This document shows positions 9,179 to 17,712 of a stretch of 64,000 nt of DNA, piece by piece. Below the pieces are notes generated by a model. That model was not told the origin of the DNA. It was given only the letters and a program-made list of their open reading frames with translations, and did not search any database. Origin of the DNA: Actinomadura sp. NAK00032 (lineage in GTDB: Bacteria; Actinomycetota; Actinomycetes; Streptosporangiales; Streptosporangiaceae); NCBI RefSeq assembly GCF_013364275.1, contig NZ_CP054932.1:2108001-2172000 (forward strand), in the 5' to 3' direction. Position numbers and translations under genes: made by a program. Each line of letters begins with the position of its first letter. The stretch's first letter is position 1.

Positions 9179-10174
9179 ATGCGGGTCGGACTGTTGGGCG
9201 CGGGGCGGATCGGGGCGTGGCACGCCCGGTTCCTGGGCGGGCATCCCCAGGTGGACGCCCTGCTGATCGGCGACGCCGACGTCCGCCGGGCCGAGGCGCT
9301 CGCGGGCCCGATCGGCGCCCGCGCCGGCGACCCGGACGCGGTGCTCGGCGCCGGGCTCGACGCCGTCGTCATCGCCACCCCCACCGCCACCCACGCCGAA
9401 CTGCTCGGCCGCGCCTGCGACGCGGGCGTCCCCGCGTTCTGCGAGAAGCCCGTCGCGCCCGACCTGCGCACCACGCTGGAGGTCCGCGACCGCGCCGCCA
9501 AGGCCGGGGTGCCGGTGCACATCGGCTTCCAGCGCCGGTTCGACGCCGGCTACGCGGCGGCGCGGCGGGCCGTCCTCGACGGCCGGCTCGGCGCGCTGCA
9601 CCGCGTCCACCTCGTCACCGCGGACCCGGCGCCGCCGCCCGCCGAGTACGTCCGCTCGTCCGGCGGGATCTTCCGCGACTGCCACATCCACGACTTCGAC
9701 ATCCTGCGCTGGGTCACCGGCCGCGAGGTCGAGTCGGTCACCGCCACCGGCGCCAACCGCGGCGACGCCTACTTCGCGGCGGCCGGCGACGTCGACACCA
9801 GCGCCGCCGTCCTCGCCCTGGACGACGGGACGCTCGCCACGCTGCAGGGCTCCCGCTACAACGGCGCCGGCTACGACGTCCGGATGGAGCTGGCGGGCAC
9901 CGCCGCCACCTGGGTGGTCGGGCTGGACGAGCGCGCCCCGCTCCGGTCGGCCGAACCCGGTGTCGACTGGCCCTCCGGGGACCCGTGGACCGACTTCCAG
10001 GAGCGCTTCGACCCCGCCTACGCGAACGAGATTGGAACGTTCCTAGAAGTGGCCAAGGGCAAGGTTCCGAGCCCCTGCACGGTGGACGAGGCGCTGGAGG
10101 CGTTCCTCATCGCCGAGGCCGCCACGCTGTCGCTGCGCGAGGGCCGCCGGGTCGCACTGGCGGAGCTGCGATGA
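9179..10174 (+). CDS. iolG: Gfo/Idh/MocA oxidoreductase, probable inositol 2-dehydrogenase
   Basis: A 331-aa NAD(P)-dependent dehydrogenase that would oxidise myo-inositol to 2-keto-myo-inositol. The N-terminal Rossmann motif GAGRIG is at 8-12. The family lysine is in EKP (Lys90). The catalytic segment GGIFRDCHIHDFDILRW has Asp167 and His171 in the positions expected for IolG. ATG 9179 follows GGGAGG. It overlaps the PiT gene by ATGA, an unusual pairing of a polyol dehydrogenase with a phosphate carrier. The upstream motif shared with the iolE promoter supports an inositol role; a related cyclitol or sugar is the alternative. Confidence 0.78.
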   Translation: MRVGLLGAGRIGAWHARFLGGHPQVDALLIGDADVRRAEALAGPIGARAGDPDAVLGAGLDAVVIATPTATHAELLGRACDAGVPAFCEKPVAPDLRTTLEVRDRAAKAGVPVHIGFQRRFDAGYAAARRAVLDGRLGALHRVHLVTADPAPPPAEYVRSSGGIFRDCHIHDFDILRWVTGREVESVTATGANRGDAYFAAAGDVDTSAAVLALDDGTLATLQGSRYNGAGYDVRMELAGTAATWVVGLDERAPLRSAEPGVDWPSGDPWTDFQERFDPAYANEIGTFLEVAKGKVPSPCTVDEALEAFLIAEAATLSLREGRRVALAELR

Positions 10175-11151
10175 TCTGGGCGATGGCGTTCGCCGCGCTG
10201 GCACTGGCCTTCGTCTGGGTCACCGGCGTCAACGACGGGGCGGCCCTGCTCGGGCTGAGCGGGCGCTACCCCCGCTCGTCCGGGCCGCTGCTGATGGCGC
10301 TCGTGCTGCTGCCGCTCGTGCTCGTCCCGCAGCTGACCGTCGCGGTCGCGCGGACGTTCACCGAGGGGCTGACCGACCTCGGCGACCGGCGCGGCGCGCT
10401 CGCCTTCCTGCTCGGCGTGACCGTCGCGCTCGCCGTCGTCACCGCGCTCACCCGGCGCGGCCTGCCGACCAGCCTGACCCTGGCGATCGTCGGCGGCATC
10501 GGCGGCGCCGGCCTCGGCATGGGCCTGGACGTCGCCTGGGGCGGCCTCGGCCTGGTGTTACTGATCGGCGCCGCGGCGCCGCTCGTCGGGACGTCCGTCG
10601 GCTACGGGCTCGGGCTCGCCTCCCGGCGCATCCCGTCCTTCGCCGGCATGCCCGGCGCCGTGCGGACCGCCCACGTGCTCGCCTACAGCGCCCAGTGCGC
10701 CGCCTACGCCGCCAACGACGGGCAGAAGATGCTCGCCGTCGTCAGCGTGGCGCGGCACGTGGTCTCCACCCGGCGGCTCGGCGCGATCGGGCCCGTCCAG
10801 CCCACCCCGTTCGTGCTCATCGCGATCGCCGTGGTGTTCTGCGCCGGCGCGCTCAGCGCCGTGCACCGGGTCGGGGACCGGCTCGGCCGCGGGCTCGTGC
10901 TCGCCCGGCCGCTACACGTCGTGTCGACCGAGGCCGCGGCGGCCGCGTCCGTCGCGGCCAGCTCGCTCGCGGGCGCGCCGGTCAGCATGACGCAGTCGGT
11001 CACCGCCGGGGTGGTCGGCGTCGCCGCCAGCGAGGGCGCCGCGCGGGTGCGCTGGCAGAACGTCCTCGGCATCGGCGCCGCCTGGCTGCTCACCCTCCCG
11101 CTGGCGTTCGCCGGCGGCGCGCTCTGCGGCCTCGCGGCGAGGGCGCTGTGA
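10171..11151 (+). CDS. PiT-family inorganic phosphate transporter
   Basis: A 326-aa membrane protein of the PiT family (low-affinity phosphate/cation symport). Both halves carry the family signature: GVNDGAALLG near the N-terminus and YAANDGQKM in the second half, with about eight to ten hydrophobic segments. It overlaps iolG upstream and the DUF47 gene downstream (GTGA). PiT with DUF47 is a standard pair; here it is embedded between an inositol dehydrogenase and an ABC importer with phosphatases. Uptake or balancing efflux of phosphate are both possible. Confidence 0.85.
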   Translation: MIWAMAFAALALAFVWVTGVNDGAALLGLSGRYPRSSGPLLMALVLLPLVLVPQLTVAVARTFTEGLTDLGDRRGALAFLLGVTVALAVVTALTRRGLPTSLTLAIVGGIGGAGLGMGLDVAWGGLGLVLLIGAAAPLVGTSVGYGLGLASRRIPSFAGMPGAVRTAHVLAYSAQCAAYAANDGQKMLAVVSVARHVVSTRRLGAIGPVQPTPFVLIAIAVVFCAGALSAVHRVGDRLGRGLVLARPLHVVSTEAAAAASVAASSLAGAPVSMTQSVTAGVVGVAASEGAARVRWQNVLGIGAAWLLTLPLAFAGGALCGLAARAL

Positions 11152-11807
11152 GCGCCGCCGTCCGGCCCGTGCGCCGGTTCCGGCTCGTCTGGGACGACCT
11201 GCGCGGCCGCTCCGGCGACCGGGTCATCGGGCAGGTCGCCCGGCAGGTCCGCGCCGCCCGCGACGGTGCCGAGCTGGCCCGCGAGCTGGCCGCCGGCCGG
11301 GTGCCCTCGGCCGACGCCCGCGCCCGGATGGCCGAGATCGAGCACGCCGGCGACGCCGAGCGGGCCGCGCTCGCCGCGATGCTGCGCGGCGTCCTCGCCA
11401 CCCCCATCGACCGGGAGGACCTCTACCGGCTCTCCCGCTCCGCCGACGACGTCCTGGACAACCTCCGCGACTTCGTCCGCGAGGCCGACCTGTTCGGGCC
11501 GCCCGGACTCGGCTTCGCCGTCCCGCCGCTGGACGCGGTGCTGGAGGGGCTGACCGCCCTCGACGCCGCCGTCCGGAAGGTCCTCGCCGAGCCCGCCGCG
11601 GTCACCATCGCGGCGCTGGGCGCGCGCAAGGCCGGCAACCGCGTCCGCGAGTACCGGCAGGCCGCGCTCGCGCGGCTGTTCGCCGGGCCGCTCGACATCG
11701 ACGTGCTGCGCAGCCGCGAGCTGCTCGACCGGCTCGACGCGGTCGGGCGGCGGCTCGGCGAGGCGGCCGACGCCCTGTCGGACGCGATGCTCAAACGCAG
11801 TCACTGA
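11148..11807 (+). CDS. DUF47/PhoU-like PiT accessory protein
   Basis: A 219-aa, almost all-helical cytoplasmic protein of the DUF47/YkaA type, a PhoU-like three-helix-bundle family that regulates PiT carriers. Visible features are helices rich in Arg, Asp and Glu and the segment RSADDVLDNLRDFVREADLF, typical of the PhoU-like metal-binding helix. It begins at GTG 11148, overlapping the PiT stop. The following ABC gene starts 69 bp on in the same direction with no obvious terminator, so one long transcript from 9072 is possible. Confidence 0.8.
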   Translation: MSAAVRPVRRFRLVWDDLRGRSGDRVIGQVARQVRAARDGAELARELAAGRVPSADARARMAEIEHAGDAERAALAAMLRGVLATPIDREDLYRLSRSADDVLDNLRDFVREADLFGPPGLGFAVPPLDAVLEGLTALDAAVRKVLAEPAAVTIAALGARKAGNRVREYRQAALARLFAGPLDIDVLRSRELLDRLDAVGRRLGEAADALSDAMLKRSH

Positions 11808-11876
11808 ACCTCTCATCCACCCCCATCGAGCCGCAGGTCCGGGGCCCGCCGGCGAAGCGCAAGGAGAGAACCGACC

Positions 11877-13070
11877 ATGATCCGCACCATCCCGAGAGGG
11901 CGCCGGGGCCGTACCGGCGCCGCCGTGCTGGCCGCGCTCGCCACCGCGGCGCTCAGCGCGTGCGCCCCGTCCAGCAGCGGCGAGGCCGGGGCCGGCGACC
12001 CGCTGCCGACCGTCACCGTCGAGGACGCCGCGTCGTTCGACCTGAACGCGCTCATCGCGGCCGCGAAGAAGGAGGGCAGCCTCCTGGCCTACGACGGCAG
12101 CGGCGACGTCAAGGACATGGCGGCGGCGTTCGAGAAGAAGTACGGGATCAAGGCCGAGGGCGTGAAGTCCAAGGCCGCCGCCACCGCCGAGAAGATGACC
12201 CGCGAGGCGCAGGCCAAGAACGTCACCATCGACGTCAGCCTGTTCGAGGACGGCCCGATGCTGGTCGGCCAGCTCCTCCCGCAGAAGATCGTCAAGACCT
12301 GGATCCCGCCGGACCTCGCCGGGAGCATCGCGGAGAAGAACCGCAACCCGCTGATGATGATCTCCAAGGCGTACGTGTTCGCCTACAACCCCAAGCTCAA
12401 CCCGAACGGCTGCCCGGTGAAGAACATGTGGCAGCTCACCGAGCCGGAGTGGAAGGGCAAGGTGATGCTGCAGGACCCGCTGGGCAAGGAGGTCTTCACC
12501 CAGTGGTTCACGCAGATGTCGGAGCTGGGCTCGGACAAGCTCGCCGCCGCCTACGAGCAGCTCGGCAAGGGCAAGCTCAAGCTCGATGAGAAGGACCCCG
12601 CGCACGAGTGGGTGAAGCGGTTCGCCAAGAACGACCCCGTCCTCACCACCGAGGACGAGGACGTCGCGACCGCCGTCGGCGCCCCCAACCAGACCCGCAC
12701 CACGATCGGGCTGTTCTCCATCGCCAAGTTCCGCGACATCGAGGACAAGAAGTTCAACATGAAGGTCTGCGAGGGCCTGGCCCCGTGGACTGGCTTCGCC
12801 TACCCGAAGTTCGCCACGATCGCGACCGGCTCCAAGCACCCGAACGCCGCCAAGCTCTTCGTCCACTTCGCGATGGAGAAGGAGGGCTTCGACCTCGAGG
12901 CCCACTCCGGCGGCGTCTCCGGCAACGACAAGGTCGGCGTGAGCCCGCACAACCCGCCCGGCCTCACCGACTGGAACACGCAGCTGTACTGGTTCTCCTC
13001 GGACAAGCTGCTCGCCGACTTCCGCGCCCGCCAGGACATCAAGGACTTCTGGCGCGTGAACCACTCCTGA
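11877..13070 (+). CDS. ABC transporter substrate-binding lipoprotein (AfuA/FbpA-like cluster)
   Basis: A 397-aa periplasmic-type binding protein. A signal peptide ends LSAC (Cys29), so it is a lipoprotein outside the membrane. The fold region beginning IAAAKKEGSLLAYDG and the later NPKLNPNG and WKGKVMLQDP segments place it with ferric/organophosphate/2-aminoethylphosphonate binding proteins. It lacks the adjacent Tyr-Tyr pair that ferric-binding FbpA proteins use for iron. AfuA of the hexose-phosphate importer AfuABC belongs to this cluster. With phosphatase genes downstream, a phosphorylated polyol or sugar is the likely ligand (inference). Start ATG 11877 after AAGGAGA. Confidence 0.8.
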   Translation: MIRTIPRGRRGRTGAAVLAALATAALSACAPSSSGEAGAGDPLPTVTVEDAASFDLNALIAAAKKEGSLLAYDGSGDVKDMAAAFEKKYGIKAEGVKSKAAATAEKMTREAQAKNVTIDVSLFEDGPMLVGQLLPQKIVKTWIPPDLAGSIAEKNRNPLMMISKAYVFAYNPKLNPNGCPVKNMWQLTEPEWKGKVMLQDPLGKEVFTQWFTQMSELGSDKLAAAYEQLGKGKLKLDEKDPAHEWVKRFAKNDPVLTTEDEDVATAVGAPNQTRTTIGLFSIAKFRDIEDKKFNMKVCEGLAPWTGFAYPKFATIATGSKHPNAAKLFVHFAMEKEGFDLEAHSGGVSGNDKVGVSPHNPPGLTDWNTQLYWFSSDKLLADFRARQDIKDFWRVNHS

Positions 13071-13079
13071 CCCCGGTTT

Positions 13080-13109
13080 CCCGGCGGGCCGCACGGGCGG
13101 CCCGCCGGG
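13080..13109 (+). terminator. Strong hairpin between binding-protein and permease genes
   Basis: Perfect 13-bp arms (13080-13092 and 13097-13109) around a 4-nt loop, all G/C, ten bases after the binding-protein stop and without a T-tract. Such stems usually let only part of transcription continue, or stabilise the upstream mRNA so that binding protein exceeds permease. The adjacent permease has its own GGAGGA site. Confidence 0.65.
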
Positions 13110-13134
13110 GCCCTCACCCCCGGAGGAACTGCCC

Positions 13135-14958
13135 ATGGCGGTCGCCGCCCCCGCACGGCCGGCGTCTCGCGGCCGGCGCGTGCTGTACCGGTTGCGCGTG
13201 CTCCTGCGTGACCCCACCGTGCTGCTCGGCCTCGCGCTGAGCGCCGTCCTGCTCTACCTCGTCATCGCCCCGCTCGTGTCGGTCATCTCGGACGCGGCGC
13301 GCGTCCAGTACGGCGACGAGGCCCGCTCCGGCCAGGAGTCCGGCTCGTGGACGGGCTACTACCTGTGGCGGGTGTTCCGCTCGCCCGTCAGCAAGCTGCT
13401 GTTCTGGGAGCCGCTCCTCCACACCGTGACGGTCGCGCTCGGCGTCATCGCGTTCGCCCTCGTCGTCGGCGGGTCGATGGCGTGGCTGGTGACCCGCACC
13501 AACGTGCCGGGGCGCAAGTTCCTGGCCGGCGCGCTCGTCGTCCCGTACATGCTGCCGTCCTGGACGTTCGCGCTGGCCTGGCTGTCGCTGTTCAAGAACG
13601 AGCGGTCCGGCGGCCAGGTCGGCTACCTCCAGGGCGCCGGCATCCACACCCCCGACTGGCTCGCCTACGGGCCGGTGCCGATCATCGTCACGCTCGGGCT
13701 GCACTACTACCCGTTCGTGCTGCTGCTGTTCGGCAACGCGCTGCGCCGCATCGACTCGCAGCTGGAGGACTCGGCCCGCATCCTCGGCGCCGGCGGCCGG
13801 ACGGTCGTCCGCCGCATCACGCTGCCGCTGATGCTGCCCGCGCTGTCGTCGGCGGTGCTGCTCGTCCTCGGCCGCGTCCTCGGCACGTTCGGCACCCCCT
13901 ACATCCTCGGGCTGCCGAGCGACTACAACGTGCTGTCCACCGGCCTCTACCACGCCATCCGCGACCGCAGCACCGGCGTCGCCTCGACGCTCGCCGGCGT
14001 CATCGTGCTGGTCGGCGTGCTCGTCGTGATCATCGACACCCGGCTCGTGCGGGAGCAGCGCCGGTTCGTCACGGTCGGCGGCAAGGGCGCCATGGACCGC
14101 CGCAGCGACCTGCGCCGCTGGCGCTGGCCCGCGTTCGGCCTCGGCATGACGGTGTTCGCCGCGAGCGTCATCGTCCCCGTGCTGACGCTGCTGCTGTCGA
14201 CCGTCACCAAGACGCCGGGCGTGTTCAGCGCCGACAACTTCACGCTCAAGTACTGGTTCGGCTCGAAGATCGAGGGCGCCGTCGGGTTCCCGCACGGCGT
14301 GCTGCGCGGCTCCGAGCTGTGGGAGGCGGCCTGGAACAGCCTCCGGATCGTCGGGGTCGCCGCGCTGGTGTGCGGCTTCCTCGGACTGCTGATCGGCTAC
14401 GTGGTGGTGCGCGGCGCCGGGAGCCGGGTCTCCTCGTTCCTGCGGCAGGTGTCGTTCCTGCCCTACCTGGTGCCGGGCATCGCGTTCGCCGCCGCGTGCC
14501 TGTCGCTGTTCGCCGTCCAGCGCGGGCCGGTCCCGGCGCTGTACGGCACGATCACGCTGCTCGTCCTGGTGATGGTGGTGACGCATTTGCCGTACTCGTC
14601 CCGGTCGGGGATCTCGGCGATGATGCAGCTCGGCCGGGAACCGGAGGAGGCCGCGCAGATCAGCGGGGCCCGCTGGGTCACCCGGATGACGCGGATCATC
14701 ATGCCGATCCAGCGGGGCGCGCTCGTCACCGGCGTGGTGCTGCCGTTCATCTCGGGGCTGAAGGAGCTCAGCATCGTGATCATGCTGACCACCGCCGGCA
14801 CCCAGCTGCTGACCACCCTGTCCATCGGGCTCGTCGAGTACGGCTACACCCAGCTCGCCAACGGCGTCGTGCTCATCATCGCCCTGCTCTCGTTCACCAT
14901 GACCTACCTGGCCCAGCGGCTCACCAAGAGCAGCCTGGCCTCGGGCATCGGAGGTTGA
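13135..14958 (+). CDS. ABC importer permease, two fused permease domains (AfuB/FbpB-like)
   Basis: A 607-aa inner-membrane protein with two tandem binding-protein-dependent permease domains. The EAA-type coupling loops are at about 208-235 (EDSARILGAGGRTVVRRIT) and 500-525 (PEEAAQISGARWVTRMTRI). Twelve or so hydrophobic segments are visible. The fused architecture is shared by FbpB, ThiP and AfuB. It lies between the binding protein and the ATPase in one operon; ATG 13135 follows GGAGGA. Confidence 0.87.
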   Translation: MAVAAPARPASRGRRVLYRLRVLLRDPTVLLGLALSAVLLYLVIAPLVSVISDAARVQYGDEARSGQESGSWTGYYLWRVFRSPVSKLLFWEPLLHTVTVALGVIAFALVVGGSMAWLVTRTNVPGRKFLAGALVVPYMLPSWTFALAWLSLFKNERSGGQVGYLQGAGIHTPDWLAYGPVPIIVTLGLHYYPFVLLLFGNALRRIDSQLEDSARILGAGGRTVVRRITLPLMLPALSSAVLLVLGRVLGTFGTPYILGLPSDYNVLSTGLYHAIRDRSTGVASTLAGVIVLVGVLVVIIDTRLVREQRRFVTVGGKGAMDRRSDLRRWRWPAFGLGMTVFAASVIVPVLTLLLSTVTKTPGVFSADNFTLKYWFGSKIEGAVGFPHGVLRGSELWEAAWNSLRIVGVAALVCGFLGLLIGYVVVRGAGSRVSSFLRQVSFLPYLVPGIAFAAACLSLFAVQRGPVPALYGTITLLVLVMVVTHLPYSSRSGISAMMQLGREPEEAAQISGARWVTRMTRIIMPIQRGALVTGVVLPFISGLKELSIVIMLTTAGTQLLTTLSIGLVEYGYTQLANGVVLIIALLSFTMTYLAQRLTKSSLASGIGG

Positions 14959-14960
14959 TC

Positions 14961-16091
14961 ATGCCGGCCATCACCCTCAGCGGAGTGGTCAAGACCTATC
15001 CCGGCGGCACCCGTCCGGCGGTGAAGGACCTGGACCTCACCATCCCGGACGGCTCGTTCACCTGCCTGCTCGGCCCGTCCGGCTGCGGCAAGACCACCAC
15101 CCTGCGCATGATCGCCGGGCTGGAGCAGCCGACCCTCGGTGAGATCGCCGTCGGCGACCGCGTCCTGGACTCGGTGGAGCGCGGCGTGTACGTCCCGCCG
15201 GAGAAGCGCGACATGGGGCTCGTCTTCCAGAACTACGCGCTCTGGCCGCACCTCACCGTGCGCGGCAACACCGAGTTCGGGCTGCGGATGCGCAAGGTCC
15301 CGGCCGAGCAGCGCAAGGCCCGCGCGGAGGAGGCCCTGGAGAAGGTCCACGTCGCCGACTGCATGGACCGGTACCCGTCCCAGCTGTCGGGCGGGCAGCA
15401 GCAGCGCGTCGCGCTGGCCCGCATGCTCGCCGTCGACCCCGACGTCCTGCTGCTGGACGAGCCGCTGTCCAACCTCGACGCGCGGCTCCGGCTGGAGATG
15501 CGGACCGAGCTGAAGCGCATCCACGACGAGACCGGGGCGACCGTCGTCTTCGTCACGCATGATCAGATGGAGGCCATGACGATGGCCACGCACATCGCGG
15601 TCATGTCGGAGGGAGAGCTGCAGCAGGTGGCACCGCCCATGGAGATGTACGAGCGACCGGGCAACCGCTTCGTCGCAGAGTTCGTAGGAAGCCCGCCCAT
15701 GAACATCGTCCCGATCGGGAGTGAGCCGGAGGGGCTCGCCGGGTCGCTGCTCCGGTTCGCGGAGAAGCGCGGCATCGGGTCGCCGGGCTGCGTCGGCGTC
15801 CGGCCGGAGGCGCTCCGGCTGGTCCGGTCGAAGAACGACGTCCCGGACACCGCCTGGTCGGACGAGGCCGTCGTCGAGACCGTCCTGCCGACCGGCGCGA
15901 GCTGGACGGTGCAGCTCCGCGTCCTGGACACCGAGCTGTTCGCCGTCACCCACGAGGACCCGGAGGCCGGCCCCGGCGACCGGCTGACCTGCTGGACGCG
16001 GCCGGGCCGGCTGCACCTGTTCGCCGACGACGGCGCCCGCATGGGCGCCTGGGACGAGGCCAACGCGCCCGTCGGAAAGGCGGCTTCGTGA
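14961..16091 (+). CDS. ABC importer ATP-binding protein (AfuC/PotA-like)
   Basis: A 376-aa ATPase that energises the fused permease. It has Walker A GPSGCGKTT (38-46), the Q-loop VFQNYALWPH, signature LSGGQQQR, Walker B VLLLDEPLSNLD and the switch His in VFVTHDQ. The C-terminal 130 residues form a TOBE-like regulatory domain as in importers of polyamines, iron and organophosphates. The start lies 2 bp after the permease stop and the end overlaps the HAD gene by GTGA, placing transport and hydrolysis on one transcript. Confidence 0.9.
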   Translation: MPAITLSGVVKTYPGGTRPAVKDLDLTIPDGSFTCLLGPSGCGKTTTLRMIAGLEQPTLGEIAVGDRVLDSVERGVYVPPEKRDMGLVFQNYALWPHLTVRGNTEFGLRMRKVPAEQRKARAEEALEKVHVADCMDRYPSQLSGGQQQRVALARMLAVDPDVLLLDEPLSNLDARLRLEMRTELKRIHDETGATVVFVTHDQMEAMTMATHIAVMSEGELQQVAPPMEMYERPGNRFVAEFVGSPPMNIVPIGSEPEGLAGSLLRFAEKRGIGSPGCVGVRPEALRLVRSKNDVPDTAWSDEAVVETVLPTGASWTVQLRVLDTELFAVTHEDPEAGPGDRLTCWTRPGRLHLFADDGARMGAWDEANAPVGKAAS

Positions 16092-16873
16092 ACGCGCGGA
16101 TGCGCAGGCCCCGCGCCCTCCTGCTGGACTTCGGCGGGGTGCTGGTCGAGACGTCCCGCCGCGAGGGCTGGTCGGCGGCGCTGGCGAAGGAGGTGCACGC
16201 CGCCCTCGTCCGCGCCGGCTGCGACGAGCTGGACGTCACCGCCGTCGAGACCGACATCAAGGCGGGCGTCGCGGCCGACAAGTGCTGGAAGGACGCGATG
16301 TCGCGGCCGTACGCGCCGGCCGAGATGACCCACACCGGGTTCTGGGGCGACTACGTCGCCGCCGACTGGCCCGCGGCCGCCCGGCAGCTGGTCGTCGCGC
16401 ACGCGACGCCGCTGTGCCGGCGGATGGGGGAGCTGCGGCAGGAGCGCCGCATCAGGCCGGGCATTCCCGAACTGCTGGACGCCGCCGAGGAGCACGGCAT
16501 CCCGTGCGCCGTCGTCAGCAACTCGCTGTCGGCCGCCGTCCACCGGAACTTCACCGCCGCGACGGGTCTGGCGGAGAAGCTGGCGCTGGAGGTCTACAGC
16601 GACGAGGCCGGCGTGCGCAAACCCAACCCGGAGATGATCTGGATCGCGACCCGCGCGCTCGGCGTCGAGCCGGGCGACGCCTGGTACGCGGGCGACAACT
16701 TCGACCGCGACGTGCTCTGCGGGCATCGCGCGGGCGTCGGCGGGAACGTGCTGATGGTCGCCGGCGGGACCTACGACGTGCCGTACGAGGTCCGCTGCCG
16801 CCCCGACGCGGTCGTGGACGACGGCCACGGCCTGCTCGAACTGCTCACCAACGCCATCGAAGGAGACGGATGA
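16088..16873 (+). CDS. HAD-superfamily phosphatase (subfamily IA)
   Basis: A 261-aa HAD hydrolase. Motif I is LLLDFGGVL with nucleophile Asp14, motif II around VVSNSLS, a conserved Lys in VRKPNPEM, and motif IV in WYAGDNFDRDV. The second acid of DxD is Gly16, a variation common in this subfamily. It would remove phosphate from a small metabolite in the cytoplasm. Overlaps on both sides (GTGA, ATGA) tie it to the importer and to the inositol-monophosphatase-type gene. Confidence 0.85.
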   Translation: MNARMRRPRALLLDFGGVLVETSRREGWSAALAKEVHAALVRAGCDELDVTAVETDIKAGVAADKCWKDAMSRPYAPAEMTHTGFWGDYVAADWPAAARQLVVAHATPLCRRMGELRQERRIRPGIPELLDAAEEHGIPCAVVSNSLSAAVHRNFTAATGLAEKLALEVYSDEAGVRKPNPEMIWIATRALGVEPGDAWYAGDNFDRDVLCGHRAGVGGNVLMVAGGTYDVPYEVRCRPDAVVDDGHGLLELLTNAIEGDG

Positions 16874-17712
16874 ACGTCGATGTGCCCGCCTCGCGGGAAC
16901 TGGCCGGGATCGCCGAGCTCGCCGCTCGGGCCACGGGGGACCGGCTGCGGACGGCGTTCCGCTCGCGTCCCGAGGTCGACACCAAGCGCGACATGCACGA
17001 CCCCGTCACCGAGCACGACCGCGCGGCGGAGGAGACCATCCGGGAGGTGCTCGCCAAGGAGACCCCCGGCAGCGTCGTCGTGGGCGAGGAGGGCGGGGAG
17101 GGCGGAGAGCAGGGCGCGGACGGCGACATCCGCTGGTACGTCGACCCCATCGACGGCACCGCGAACTTCGCGGTCGGCCTGCCGTTCTTCTGCGTGTCCA
17201 TCGGCGCCGTCGCGGGCGGCGAGGTCGTCGCGGGCGCGGTGTACGACCCGGTGCGGGACGAGATGTTCAGCGCGTCGCTCGGCGGCGCGACCTGCGATGG
17301 CGAGCGGATCGAGAGCCGCGGGGCGGGCCGCGACGCGACCGCCGTCGTCGCCACGTCCTACCCCAACGCGCGCGAGCTGGAGGCCGACCGGGAGGGGGCG
17401 CTGCGCCGCTTCGGGCAGATGGTCGACGCGTTCGCCACGCTGCGCCGCCCCGGCAGCGCCGCGCTCACCCTCGCGCACGTCGCCGCCGGCTGGACCGACG
17501 TCGCCTACGACCCGTCCATCAACGCCTGGGACGTGACCGCGGCGCTGCTGCTGGTCCGGCAGGCGGGCGGCACGTACCTGCCGCTCGGCGGCGAGCCCGG
17601 CGCCCCCGACCACGAGGCGCCCGGCTACCTGGCGCACGTCGGCGGTTTCGACCTCGCCGGCTCCGTCATGGTCGAGGTGGCCGGCCTGCCGGCGCCGGGG
17701 AGCGGGGCATGA
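16870..17712 (+). CDS. Inositol monophosphatase family protein
   Basis: A 280-aa Mg-dependent, lithium-sensitive-type phosphatase. Metal ligands are visible: GEE at 72-74, DPIDGT at 92-97 (Asp92, Asp95) and NAWD (Asp221). The GTANF that follows is the active-site loop. Family members hydrolyse inositol monophosphates, histidinol phosphate, 3'-phosphoadenosine phosphates or fructose 1,6-bisphosphate. Its place behind an organophosphate-type importer and beside iol genes favours inositol phosphate (inference). ATG 16870 overlaps the preceding stop. Confidence 0.85.
   Translation: MNVDVPASRELAGIAELAARATGDRLRTAFRSRPEVDTKRDMHDPVTEHDRAAEETIREVLAKETPGSVVVGEEGGEGGEQGADGDIRWYVDPIDGTANFAVGLPFFCVSIGAVAGGEVVAGAVYDPVRDEMFSASLGGATCDGERIESRGAGRDATAVVATSYPNARELEADREGALRRFGQMVDAFATLRRPGSAALTLAHVAAGWTDVAYDPSINAWDVTAALLLVRQAGGTYLPLGGEPGAPDHEAPGYLAHVGGFDLAGSVMVEVAGLPAPGSGA

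Noticed and set aside
10704..13217. Long minus-strand open frame opposite the PiT, DUF47 and binding-protein genes
   Set aside because: No recognisable motif; codon third-position pattern belongs to the plus strand.
11877..16091. Annotation as a ferric iron importer (FbpABC)
   Set aside because: The binding protein lacks the Tyr-Tyr iron ligands, and the operon continues with phosphatases rather than iron genes. The families are related, so iron cannot be excluded by sequence alone.
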